From NCBI GenBank assembly GCA_018242525.1, contig JAFEBS010000056.1, positions 127,202-191,201 on the forward strand: 64,000 bases of DNA. The letters are read 5' to 3'. This document shows, in pieces, positions 9,343 through 17,145 of this stretch (its first letter is position 1; each line of letters begins with the position of its first letter). This DNA comes from Planctomycetota bacterium (GTDB lineage Bacteria; Planctomycetota; Planctomycetia; Planctomycetales; Planctomycetaceae). The position numbers and the translations under genes are program-made. The notes below the pieces were generated by a model. The model saw nothing but the letters and a program-made list of their open reading frames with translations, did not search any database and had not been told where the DNA came from.

Positions 9343-9576
9343 GTGGACGAAACACACAACTCATTGCCGGATAGAGACCTCTGGTCTCCAACTGAGGTAA
9401 TGGACCACTTTGGGCCAGATGCCGTCAATGTGCTTGCAAGGTCAGGGATAGCCCCACAACTGCGAATGGCGTTTGCGCGGGATCAGGTACGCATGTACGC
9501 GGTGCAACACACTGAAAGGTACGCTGCTAATCCCCAATCCTGCCCAATTAGTGATGTCAGACGCAATTCGATGTGA
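9343..9576 (+). CDS. Small protein of unknown function (possibly the 5' part of a frameshifted gene)
   Basis: The GTG at 9343 follows a good ribosome-binding site, GGAGGG at 9331-9336. The first ~45 residues (LWSPTEVMDHFGPDAVNVL and following) look protein-like. From about nucleotide 9480 the reading frame is merely the shifted version of the HNH-like sequence read in the next frame. The gene may therefore be a 5' portion joined by frameshift to the downstream HNH remnant. No function is recognised. Confidence 0.45.
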   Translation: MDETHNSLPDRDLWSPTEVMDHFGPDAVNVLARSGIAPQLRMAFARDQVRMYAVQHTERYAANPQSCPISDVRRNSM

Positions 9577-9874
9577 AAGCAATGGCGTATTCCAAGGCGT
9601 CACGTCAGACGGTGTGGAGTTGATCGAAGTCCTCCAGTTGAATGATCCAAGGCGGGTCAAACATCGACTTGCAATTCTGACTCTGTGCAAACATGCCAGC
9701 CAAGACGGCGCAGATGTTGATTTGGTTAGGACAGCGATGGGCTTCCTTCAGTTTCCCTTGGATTTGCCAGACTTGCGCAGGCTCGTCCCCCCCGGTGGCA
9801 ATTCAAAAGAAGATGGCTTGATCAATTGCTATTTTGCTCAACGCGAGGAAGGTCGGCTCCCGAGCTGGTATTGA
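9473..9874 (+). pseudogene. C-terminal remnant of an HNH endonuclease-like protein
   Basis: The frame reads YACTRCNTLKG near its start, matching the end of an HNH core (CxxCN..KG). Its C-terminus, FPLDLPDLRRLVPPGGNS, resembles the tail of planctomycete HNH proteins as I remember them. The N-terminal zinc cysteines and catalytic histidine are missing: the frame closes at a TAG (9449) only eight codons upstream of the TTG at 9473. It overlaps the 77-codon frame starting at 9343. This looks like a truncated or frameshifted homing-type nuclease and should not be active. Confidence 0.55.
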
Positions 9875-10117
9875 TTCGCTTCAGCACTCGGCACAACACT
9901 GTTCTGGCCGAATAATTCTTGCATTCTCTCAACGCTGACCGGCATCTGTGCGCGATTGTCAGTGGCGTTGTACCTGCGCTCTGAGGCGTCCCTAAGATCG
10001 ATGGAGTGCATCGACGCTGCTCAGCAAACCGAAGCACGCGAGTCTCATGAGAATTGAGACTTCAAGGTCATCGCTTCCAAGCACGATCACGTAAATCCCT
10101 GAATCACACGAAGTTGA

Positions 10118-11098
10118 ATGGCCATCATTCTGATCGCCATTGTCGCCATTCTAATCGAAGTGATGCGTCACAATGAGACCATCACCAGATCAAAAACAGG
10201 ATTTGAATTGGACACACAACACCAACCTCTCACAGCCCTCGAAGAACGTCAGCGACTTTTGTCGCATCATGTGAGATTGATAGCGAAAAAGGTGAGCCAT
10301 GCACTCTTCGTTTTTGGTAGCCAAGGCGGCTTGGGGAAGTCCAGAACAATTCTGCGAAGCCTTGCGGACGAAGGGATTGATCCAATTCTGATCAACAGCC
10401 ATGTCACTCCTTTGAGCTTGTACTCAACGTTGTACCTGCATCGGGAGGAAGCCGTGATCTTTTTCGATGACGTCGATTCTATGTTTGGATCAATGCCGCA
10501 TTTGGGACTACTTCGATCTGCACTGTGGGGTTCGCCGCGCATCGTCACGTATAACAGCAGCCAGTTACCGAATGGATTGCCTAACAGTTTTGAATTCACG
10601 AGCCAATGTATTTTCGCTGCAAACGTCATCCCGCAAAAGAATGACGCCTTCAAAGCCGTTTTGAGTCGTTGTGACATCTTTCAACTTGAGGCGACCAACG
10701 AAGAAGTGATCGAATTGATGCGGGACATCGCTGCCAAGGGCTTCAACGGTATCAGTTCGGATGACGCCGCAACTGTGATCGATTTCATCGCAGACCGATC
10801 TGGCGACAGGCAATTGTCTTTGCGCCTGCTCGGACCCTCATTGCGAAAGTTCATCTATGCCCGTTCAGAAGGGATCAACTGGCGTCCCATGATCGAATCG
10901 CAACTGCAAACATTGGGTAAGAAGACCGACATCAGCAAACGACTGGACAATAAAAGCAAGGACATGAAAGCTATCCGACAAGTTCTGAGTCGTTTTCCTG
11001 ATTCCCAAATTGATCAATTGACCAACTGGTGTCGCATGACAGGGAAGAGCCGCGCATCGTTCTATCGGACTCTCAAAAAGATCACAGAGAGCGAATGA
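10118..11098 (+). CDS. AAA+ ATPase
   Basis: The P-loop reads FGSQGGLGKSRT at residues 66-77 and Walker B reads AVIFFDDVDS at 112-121, followed by a sensor-like segment (SRCDIFQLEATNEEV) and a C-terminal helix-turn-helix-like part (TGKSRASFYRTL). This fits a small AAA+ ATPase of the kind used as helicase loaders or DNA-processing ATPases on mobile elements. Residues 1-15 (MAIILIAIVAILIEV) are hydrophobic and may be an artefact; ATG 10163 (MRHNET) is an alternative start. It lies between the repeat arrays and the serine recombinase. A replication role with the Rep-like protein is inference. Confidence 0.7.
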   Translation: MAIILIAIVAILIEVMRHNETITRSKTGFELDTQHQPLTALEERQRLLSHHVRLIAKKVSHALFVFGSQGGLGKSRTILRSLADEGIDPILINSHVTPLSLYSTLYLHREEAVIFFDDVDSMFGSMPHLGLLRSALWGSPRIVTYNSSQLPNGLPNSFEFTSQCIFAANVIPQKNDAFKAVLSRCDIFQLEATNEEVIELMRDIAAKGFNGISSDDAATVIDFIADRSGDRQLSLRLLGPSLRKFIYARSEGINWRPMIESQLQTLGKKTDISKRLDNKSKDMKAIRQVLSRFPDSQIDQLTNWCRMTGKSRASFYRTLKKITESE

Positions 11099-11176
11099 TC
11101 GGTGGTGAATTCGAGGCCAAAACGATGTCATTTCTACAGAATTAACATCACTTTCTGTCGTAAGTTCTGGAATCAA

Positions 11177-11863
11177 ATGATGATGAAAGCGTTTTCGTAC
11201 CTTCGAGTTTCTGGAAAAGGGCAAGTCTTAGGCGATGGATTTCCTCGACAACGTGAATCCATTTCCACTTATGCCAACGCGAACGGAATTGCCGTGCAGG
11301 CGGAATTCAGAGACGAAGGAATCAGCGGTACGACCGAACTAGCGGACCGGGATGGCCTCGGGGATTTGATTGATCGAATCGAGAGCGATGATGTTCGAAC
11401 AGTTTTGGTAGAACGATCAGATCGAATCGCTCGCGATTTGCTGGTGGGCGAAGTCATCCTTGGTCAGTTTCGAGATTTGGGAGTGACGGTGATCGAAGCG
11501 GCCAGCGGGAACGTACTCACCGCTGACGATGGAGATCCAACGAAAGTTTTAATACGGCAAATCCTCGGCGCAGTTGCACAGTTCGACAAGTCAGTCGTCG
11601 TGTCGAAACTGAGAGCGGCACGCGACCGAATGCGACGTAATCAAGGCCGATGCGAAGGACGCAAGCCATTCGGATCATTCGCTGGCGAAGAGGAGATTTT
11701 TAATCAGATCGTCACCATGAGGAAGTCTCGAAAAGGGCAGCGGCGAACTTCGTACAGAAGAATTGCCGAGTCTTTGAATTCCCAAGGGATTCGCTCGCGT
11801 TGCGGCAAGCCATGGAATGGAACCACGATCAGAAACATGGTTGCACGCCGAACGAAACTGTGA
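11177..11863 (+). CDS. Serine recombinase (resolvase/invertase family)
   Basis: The protein begins MMMKAFSYLRVSGKGQ, where the serine of YLRVS is the nucleophile of the resolvase family. The further motifs DEGISGT and RSDRIARD are present. The short C-terminus (TSYRRIAESLNSQGIRSRCGK) is a Hin/resolvase-like helix-turn-helix, giving 228 aa, close to small resolvases. The open frame begins at 11102, but the methionines at 11177-11185 fit the family start. In an element with its own tyrosine integrase it more likely resolves multimers or inverts a segment than performs integration. Confidence 0.85.
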   Translation: MMMKAFSYLRVSGKGQVLGDGFPRQRESISTYANANGIAVQAEFRDEGISGTTELADRDGLGDLIDRIESDDVRTVLVERSDRIARDLLVGEVILGQFRDLGVTVIEAASGNVLTADDGDPTKVLIRQILGAVAQFDKSVVVSKLRAARDRMRRNQGRCEGRKPFGSFAGEEEIFNQIVTMRKSRKGQRRTSYRRIAESLNSQGIRSRCGKPWNGTTIRNMVARRTKL

Positions 11864-11921
11864 ACGGCTCATCAGCTCGGCTTGCGTCCTTGAACGCGAA
11901 ATCAACATCCGTCAAGTTCGA

Positions 11922-12167
11922 CTAATCGACGCTGTCAAGGAGCGCCTGAAGTTCCTCTTTTGTTGTATCGCCACCGATCACGACATTTGAGAATTCTGGA
12001 CCTGCATTTTCTTCCACATAGTGCGTAACGCGATTCTTGCGGAGTAACTCGCGCAATTCAGGTACCTGATCATCTCCAATCAGAATGTGCAGATGACCGT
12101 AGCCATCAACAGAAACCGTAACTTTCGCTAGCCCACCAGACGTGTAATCTTTCTGACGATCTTTCAT
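11922..12167 (-). CDS. Small conserved-looking protein of unknown function (81 aa)
   Basis: The ATG at 12167 has GAGGG upstream. The protein is charged and ends in a regular segment, TTKEELQALLDSVD. It has no recognisable domain. It is the only minus-strand gene of the element, convergent with the recombinase and divergent from 12342. A regulatory or cargo role cannot be distinguished. Confidence 0.55.
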   Translation of the reverse strand: MKDRQKDYTSGGLAKVTVSVDGYGHLHILIGDDQVPELRELLRKNRVTHYVEENAGPEFSNVVIGGDTTKEELQALLDSVD

Positions 12168-12341
12168 TTCATTTTCCCTCAGCAGCTTCTGGTGTTCGCA
12201 TGCGACCGATGCCTGAATGAACTGCAACCGCTCTCCGGCGATTCCAACCGGCAGCAATTCGGCCGTAGTTCTATTTGTCTTTTTTCCTCACAGTAGTGTT
12301 GTACCTGTTGCGGTCGTCCCATTCAAAGCGGAGATGACCGA

Positions 12342-12626
12342 ATGACGAAGGCCGTTACTCAATTCTCTCTTGGACAGACTGTTGCAACACCGGGTGTATT
12401 GGCGGTTCTCGACGAATCGAAACAATCTGCTACCGAATTCCTTAAACGACATTCTTGTGGAGATTGGGGCGAATTGGGGGCGGAAGACCGGAAACGCAAC
12501 GATGACGCGCTAATTCACGGTGACCGATTGTTGAGTGCTTATGAAGCCCGTAATGGTTCAAAGATTTGGATCATCACGGAAGCAGATCGATCGGCAACGA
12601 CACTGCTCTTGCCGGAGGAATACTGA
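12342..12626 (+). CDS. Small protein of a family seen on mobile elements (94 aa)
   Basis: The C-terminus KIWIITEADRSATTLLLPEEY resembles, from memory, a small hypothetical family found near integrases and plasmid genes. There is no catalytic motif and no known function. A GGAG lies close upstream of the ATG. It is followed 83 nt later by another tiny gene on the same strand, so the two probably form one cargo unit. Confidence 0.65.
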   Translation: MTKAVTQFSLGQTVATPGVLAVLDESKQSATEFLKRHSCGDWGELGAEDRKRNDDALIHGDRLLSAYEARNGSKIWIITEADRSATTLLLPEEY

Positions 12627-12709
12627 TCGTCGCGAGCGGCTATCTGCTTCCGCTTTCATCGACAACAGGAGTCGTTTCAGCCAAACTCAACTGCCATTTG
12701 GAGCAAGCG

Positions 12710-12853
12710 ATGAAGTTCATTTTCAGGATCAAAACAGCCAGCGGTGGAATCATCGACAACGTATTGATCGAAGCACGCAACGTTGATGAAGCCCGACACA
12801 AGCTCCAGCAGCGATACCCGGACTGCACGATTCTGTCTGCACACGCCAAATGA
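12710..12853 (+). CDS. Tiny conserved-looking protein (47 aa)
   Basis: MKFIFRIKTASGG starts at an ATG with GGAG 6 nt upstream. The protein alternates beta-like segments and an amphipathic helix (NVDEARHKLQQRYPDC). The open frame extends upstream to 12566 in another gene's tail, but the ribosome-binding site fixes the start here. Function unknown; it follows the 94-aa protein gene. Confidence 0.6.
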   Translation: MKFIFRIKTASGGIIDNVLIEARNVDEARHKLQQRYPDCTILSAHAK

Positions 12854-12991
12854 AAGCAGATCGACTCCGACGATGTTGCAAAGTTGGAAATCAATCAATT
12901 ATTTCCAATTGCCTTGGTCGCCCGTTGCGTCGGAGGGGGCGTGGACTGCCGTGACACCCCTTCTTTCTCTTGACCGACCCGCAGTGCAGCC

Positions 12992-13024
12992 GGGTGCTAA
13001 AACATAGTCGATTTGGGTGCTAAT
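12992..13024 (+). repeat. Right integrase arm-type sites (2 x GGGTGCTAA)
   Basis: GGGTGCTAAAAC at 12992-13003 is identical to the left-end copy at 5105, and GGGTGCTAAT lies at 13015, 23 bp later. The motif, orientation and spacing are as at the left end, which supports a functional integrase-binding array. Confidence 0.7.
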
Positions 13025-13107
13025 CCAGATTTCTCGGAAAAGCGAATCATCCCACAAGTCTTGTTACAGCAGGTGCTTGCGTGTCTTTGTCCGTCGGCGT
13101 ACTGGAG

Positions 13108-13121
13108 TCCCCCCGCCTCCA
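13108..13121 (+). repeat. attR core
   Basis: The sequence TCCCCCCGCCTCCA repeats the 3' end of ssrA. It is flanked by CTGGAG (13102-13107) and CTCCAG (13117-13122), an imperfect core-type inverted pair. It marks the right end of the element. Confidence 0.85.
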
Positions 13122-13154
13122 GTTTGACACCAGTTCGACAACTGGCGACAATCG

Positions 13155-13196
13155 ACGCCCAATCCCCTGCCACCACAAGGGGTTGGGCGTTTTCTC
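13155..13196 (+). terminator. Rho-independent terminator, probably the original ssrA terminator
   Basis: ACGCCCAATCCCCT (13155-13168) pairs with AGGGGTTGGGCGT (13178-13190) with one bulge and is followed by TTTTCTCTT. It lies 34 bp beyond attR with no gene in between. Without the element it would sit about 34 bp after the tmRNA 3' end. Confidence 0.75.
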
Positions 13197-13306
13197 TTGG
13201 ATGGATTCAAGCCTGCAATGTTTGTGGAGAATCCTCAGTCAACACGTTCTGTGGCGACGGAAAGATGACTTGTGAACACCGTCAGGGACTCCTTGAGTGA
13301 AGAGAG

Positions 13307-16300
13307 CTACGGCAGGATTTCGGAGTAAGTGTTCTGCTTTTTGAAGAAAATCTGACCGTCGGCGATGACCTCCAGTCGACCGACATTCCAAACTGAGCCG
13401 GGTGCCTTTGGATCGACCTGCAAAATCTGAGGCTCCCTGGTGCCGAAGATATAGACGCGCACAGAAGCATTCGAAGTCGCGAGACTTCCGTTTCCAACTT
13501 CACCAGTCTGGGTACCGCCATTCTCGGTATTTTTGACACCTCGAAACGCGTGGACCTTGATTTCGTGCGACCCCGGCGTCGCGTGATTCAATAAAGCAGT
13601 CTCCGGCCCATACCCTTCACGGTTGTCCACATCCAGCACGACGTTCCCCTGCTGCCTGGCCTTGTACGAGACGTGATAATTCTGGCCGACCGTCAATGGA
13701 CCGTACAGGTGCAGATCGAGGTCCTTGGGATCGCTGCCCCAGGTCAGGACGACACGCGCTTCGCCGGGTTTCAGAATGGGACTGAGGACATAGCGGACAG
13801 CGGTCTTCTCTTCGAGCGGGTTCGCGTCGAAGTCCTCGGGGTAGAAGTCAGCCGCGGTCACGCGCACTTTGAACGGCTGTGCTGGAACTCGCGCGAGACG
13901 AAACCGACCTTCATCATCGACATCGACCGATACCTTGCGATCGATCAATTCAACCCGAGCGGTGGGGATCGGCTTTTCAGTGACGGCGTTGATGACTTGT
14001 CCGGTGAGCACCAGATCACTGGACAGCTTTGTGGTCGCGAGTGTCGCAGCCTCACCGGCGACGAGTTCCTTGTCGACCTGAACGGTTTCATAGCCTAGAG
14101 CTGAAACTGTCAGCTTGGCGATTCCTGAACGCATCTTTGGCCAGGTGAACCGGCCGGCCTTATCCGTTTGCACGCTTGCCTTCGTTCCAGTCCTCTGAAT
14201 TGTGGCGCCCGCCACAGGCTTGCCGTCGTCCGTTAGCACCACCCCGGACAACTCACCATTTCCAGTCAGGCTGATTTTGAGATCGGTTGTCTTCCCCGAG
14301 GCCAGTTCCACTTCAGCATCGCGGGCGTCGAAGCCGGCCGCGCGAACCGTGACCGTCACTTTTCCCGGCGAAGCTCCTTCCAAAGTGAACTTCCCTTCGG
14401 CATCAGTCTGAATGGCCAACGGCGACTTTTCGAGCGAGATCTCGGCGTTCGAAATCGGCTCTGACGTTGCGGACTCGAGCACCGTTCCTGCGAGCACCGC
14501 ATCACCGCTCAAGACGAGCGACGCGATGGTCTCCTTCGCCAACTCCAGCTTCACACCCAGTTTTTTGGTCTTGTAGCCGACGGCTGCCACCTCCAGTTCG
14601 ATCGGTCCACCTCGCAGTTTTTCACGGCGGAACTTTCCTTCGGCGTCAGTTTGAATCGGCTGCTTCGTTCCAGCGATGGACACGGTCGCATTCGCTACTG
14701 GGACTTTCGTCAGTCCATTCACAACCTGTCCCACCAGAACCGCTGTTCCGTGCAAAGATACGAGAACCTTTGTGTTGGCATTGGCGGGCAAGTCTTGCTT
14801 GACGAACTCGTCGGGAAATCCACGCGCCGCGAACTTGAGCTGCGCGGTACCGCTGCGAACTCCGTCGAGGCGATAGTGTCCCTGATTGTCCGTGAGTGCC
14901 GAGAGCGTCGTTCCCACGGACGAAACTTCAGCCCCTACAATGGGCGAGTCGTCGTCGGAGTTGAGAATGCTCCCCACGACGACGGCATCCCCTGTGAGCG
15001 GCAACTTGAGATCTGTCTCTTTTCCTGGCAACAACTGGTGTTCGACTTCGTATTTGCGAAATCCGGTTGCGGAAACTGTCACAGTCGAAAGCCGGCTGCA
15101 CACCTCCAGAATACGAAACTTGCCAGCCTTGTCGGTTCGAGCGGTGTATGGCATACCTTTGATCTTGATGTCGGCGTCCGCCACCGGCTGGTCCGTTGCC
15201 GCTTCGACCACAAGGCCGATCAAAACGGCATCGCCTCGCAACTGGATGGGCAACTGGGTCTCTGCACCTGGGACCAACTCGCGCGACAGCCGCTCGAGGG
15301 CGTATCCGGGAGCCGACACTTCAATCTGAGCCGCTCCGCTGCGGATTCCTGGCAGGCCGAACCGCCCCGACTTGTCCGTGCGAACACTGAGCGGCGTATC
15401 GATCACTCGCACCTCGGCATTTGCAACAGGTTCGTTGTCCACCGCCGTCGTTACCTGCCCCGTCAACAGCGCACTTCCGACGAGCAGCACGGCCAGTGTA
15501 CGCGACTCGTTCTCGATCAGTTCCTGTTCCTTCAGTTCCTTGGAAAACCCATCAGCGGTGACCTCAATTGTGGCAACTCCACCTCGCACTTTCTCGAACC
15601 GATAACGACCGTTCCCGTCAGTTTCGACCTTGTTTCCCGTGGAGACGATTTGCACGACCGCTTTTGCGATGGGTTCCTTGTTCACTGCGTTGACGACTTG
15701 TCCCGTCAGGATCGCTGAGCCGGTCAACTCAATGTCGACAGACGTCTCTTTCCCGGAGACGACCTCGGCTTTGGTGACGCCCGGCGGATAGCCCAGTGCC
15801 GTGGCGTACAATTCGAGCGATCCTCCCTTTACCCCTTCGATGCGGAAACGGCCTTCGCCATCGGTCGTGGTCGTCAGCACCGTATGCGGTATCTTGACCT
15901 CCACACCTGACACCGCAGCGCGCGTCACCGAATCAATGGTCCGGCCCTGAACAACCGCGTCACCCATCAGCGTAACGGCGATGGTCGACTGCTTGGCCCC
16001 CTCGAACGTGGCCTCAACCTGACGAGTCACATAGCCGGACAAGGCAATGCTCACCTTTTTCGTTCCGGCAGGCAGACCAGTCAGTCGAAACTTTCCTTCC
16101 GCATCGGTCTGCGTACTGAGTGGGAGACCATTGACTCGCACCTCGGCGCCCGCCAGTGGAGTCTTGTCGACCCCACTCGTCACGGTCCCGGACAGGACGG
16201 CACTCAGGAACAGATACCAATAGCCACCTCCCCCCGCAAACAGGATCATCAGTACCGCCGCGGCCACCCATTTGAATGGGTTCCGTTTGATCGGCAGCAC

Positions 16301-16873
16301 CGTCTGGCAGAGCGGACAGGAATCGAGACTCCCGCGCCGCAGGAAGACCTGCGAGCAGTCTGGATTCACACAGAGAGCCGCCGCGCAGTCTTTCTGATCC
16401 GTGCGGTCGTAGCCCCAGCACCATAACAGGCGTCGCTTTCCTGCTGAATCACGATACTTGAAAAATCGGCAACTCAGATCTTCACGCAGAAGATCTGTCG
16501 CACAGGCTGTCAGCGATTCGGTCAGTGCTTTCAGGACAACCTGATCGGTTTTTGAGGTGGCTTGAGCCTCCTTGAGCTTTTTTTGAAGTTCGCTCCATTC
16601 GTGTCGAAGAGGTCCGCGCAGATCGCCCGGCTGAATCGGCTCGCAGACGATTCCCGAAGTGAGACGCTGCCCCTGCTCGCCGCGGACATGGAACCGCACC
16701 GACTGCTGTATCCACTCAGGGTCTCCCGCAAACCGCCCCAGCCATTTCAGCACGAGCGGCCAGTACGACAACCGCCGGTCCAACAGCGCCGTACCCTCCT
16801 GAATCGCCACCAGTCGAAAGTCGGTCGCTCCGTCACCCAATCGAACCTGCGGAAGTCTGCTTGGATTCGTCAC
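13307..16873 (-). CDS. Zinc-ribbon membrane protein with ten carboxypeptidase-regulatory-like repeats
   Basis: The 1188-aa protein has an N-terminal module (1-160), a zinc ribbon with C168, C173, C186 and C189, and one transmembrane helix at about 201-225. Ten ~78-residue beta-sandwich repeats follow, recognised by recurring GQVVNAVT-like starts, a TDAEGKFRL-like turn and a G-Y/F residue. A C-terminal domain contains LTWGSDPKDLDLHLYGP, like DUF2135. The module up to the helix is homologous to that of the 2006-aa protein at the other end of the operon. The repeats should lie outside the cytoplasm, the zinc ribbon inside. It is the last gene of the operon, 272 bp after the Hsp70 gene. Function unknown; an adhesive or scaffold role is inferred. 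Confidence 0.8.
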   Translation of the reverse strand: MTNPSRLPQVRLGDGATDFRLVAIQEGTALLDRRLSYWPLVLKWLGRFAGDPEWIQQSVRFHVRGEQGQRLTSGIVCEPIQPGDLRGPLRHEWSELQKKLKEAQATSKTDQVVLKALTESLTACATDLLREDLSCRFFKYRDSAGKRRLLWCWGYDRTDQKDCAAALCVNPDCSQVFLRRGSLDSCPLCQTVLPIKRNPFKWVAAAVLMILFAGGGGYWYLFLSAVLSGTVTSGVDKTPLAGAEVRVNGLPLSTQTDAEGKFRLTGLPAGTKKVSIALSGYVTRQVEATFEGAKQSTIAVTLMGDAVVQGRTIDSVTRAAVSGVEVKIPHTVLTTTTDGEGRFRIEGVKGGSLELYATALGYPPGVTKAEVVSGKETSVDIELTGSAILTGQVVNAVNKEPIAKAVVQIVSTGNKVETDGNGRYRFEKVRGGVATIEVTADGFSKELKEQELIENESRTLAVLLVGSALLTGQVTTAVDNEPVANAEVRVIDTPLSVRTDKSGRFGLPGIRSGAAQIEVSAPGYALERLSRELVPGAETQLPIQLRGDAVLIGLVVEAATDQPVADADIKIKGMPYTARTDKAGKFRILEVCSRLSTVTVSATGFRKYEVEHQLLPGKETDLKLPLTGDAVVVGSILNSDDDSPIVGAEVSSVGTTLSALTDNQGHYRLDGVRSGTAQLKFAARGFPDEFVKQDLPANANTKVLVSLHGTAVLVGQVVNGLTKVPVANATVSIAGTKQPIQTDAEGKFRREKLRGGPIELEVAAVGYKTKKLGVKLELAKETIASLVLSGDAVLAGTVLESATSEPISNAEISLEKSPLAIQTDAEGKFTLEGASPGKVTVTVRAAGFDARDAEVELASGKTTDLKISLTGNGELSGVVLTDDGKPVAGATIQRTGTKASVQTDKAGRFTWPKMRSGIAKLTVSALGYETVQVDKELVAGEAATLATTKLSSDLVLTGQVINAVTEKPIPTARVELIDRKVSVDVDDEGRFRLARVPAQPFKVRVTAADFYPEDFDANPLEEKTAVRYVLSPILKPGEARVVLTWGSDPKDLDLHLYGPLTVGQNYHVSYKARQQGNVVLDVDNREGYGPETALLNHATPGSHEIKVHAFRGVKNTENGGTQTGEVGNGSLATSNASVRVYIFGTREPQILQVDPKAPGSVWNVGRLEVIADGQIFFKKQNTYSEILP

Positions 16874-17145
16874 TGCGTTGCTCCAGTCTCGTTGGCCGTT
16901 GATGACCAGTGATTATACCTGACTGGGGCGTCGAAGATACATTCCGGGAACCCGTGCAGTTCCAGCCCTCGGAATCCGACGGTCACAGGTCCCTGGGCCA
17001 CCGATCGGTTCTCCAGGATTCATTCGCTGAGTTCGCCGCTTGATCCTTGAGAGAGATTCCACCGGTCGTTATCGGGATGTCAAGAAGTTTGTAATCGAGG
17101 TACATCATTCCCGTTGAACAGCGGATTTTCTCCAACGACAGACGG

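Larger units (their letters stand above)
5014..13121. mobile_element. 8.1 kb integrative element inserted in the 3' end of ssrA
   Basis: The element is bounded by a 14-bp direct repeat, tCCCCCCGCCTCCA, at 5000-5013 (inside ssrA) and 13108-13121. A tyrosine integrase lies just inside the left end, reading away from ssrA, and an excisionase-like gene follows. Both ends carry GGGTGCTAA arm-type repeats. Internal genes are a Rep-like protein, an AAA+ ATPase, a serine recombinase and several small proteins. No capsid, conjugation or recognised defence gene is present, so it is best described as an integrative mobilisable or satellite-like element. The base composition looks more A/T-rich than the flanks (by eye, not measured). 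Confidence 0.85.

Noticed and set aside
11177..11863. Serine recombinase as the element's integrase
   Set aside because: Core duplication in the ssrA 3' end, arm sites and a tyrosine integrase next to attL already explain integration; this is a small resolvase-size protein.
14651..15718. 355-codon open frame on the plus strand
   Set aside because: It is antisense to the repeat-rich 1188-aa gene; repeat codon bias leaves the opposite frames open. No ribosome-binding site or motif.
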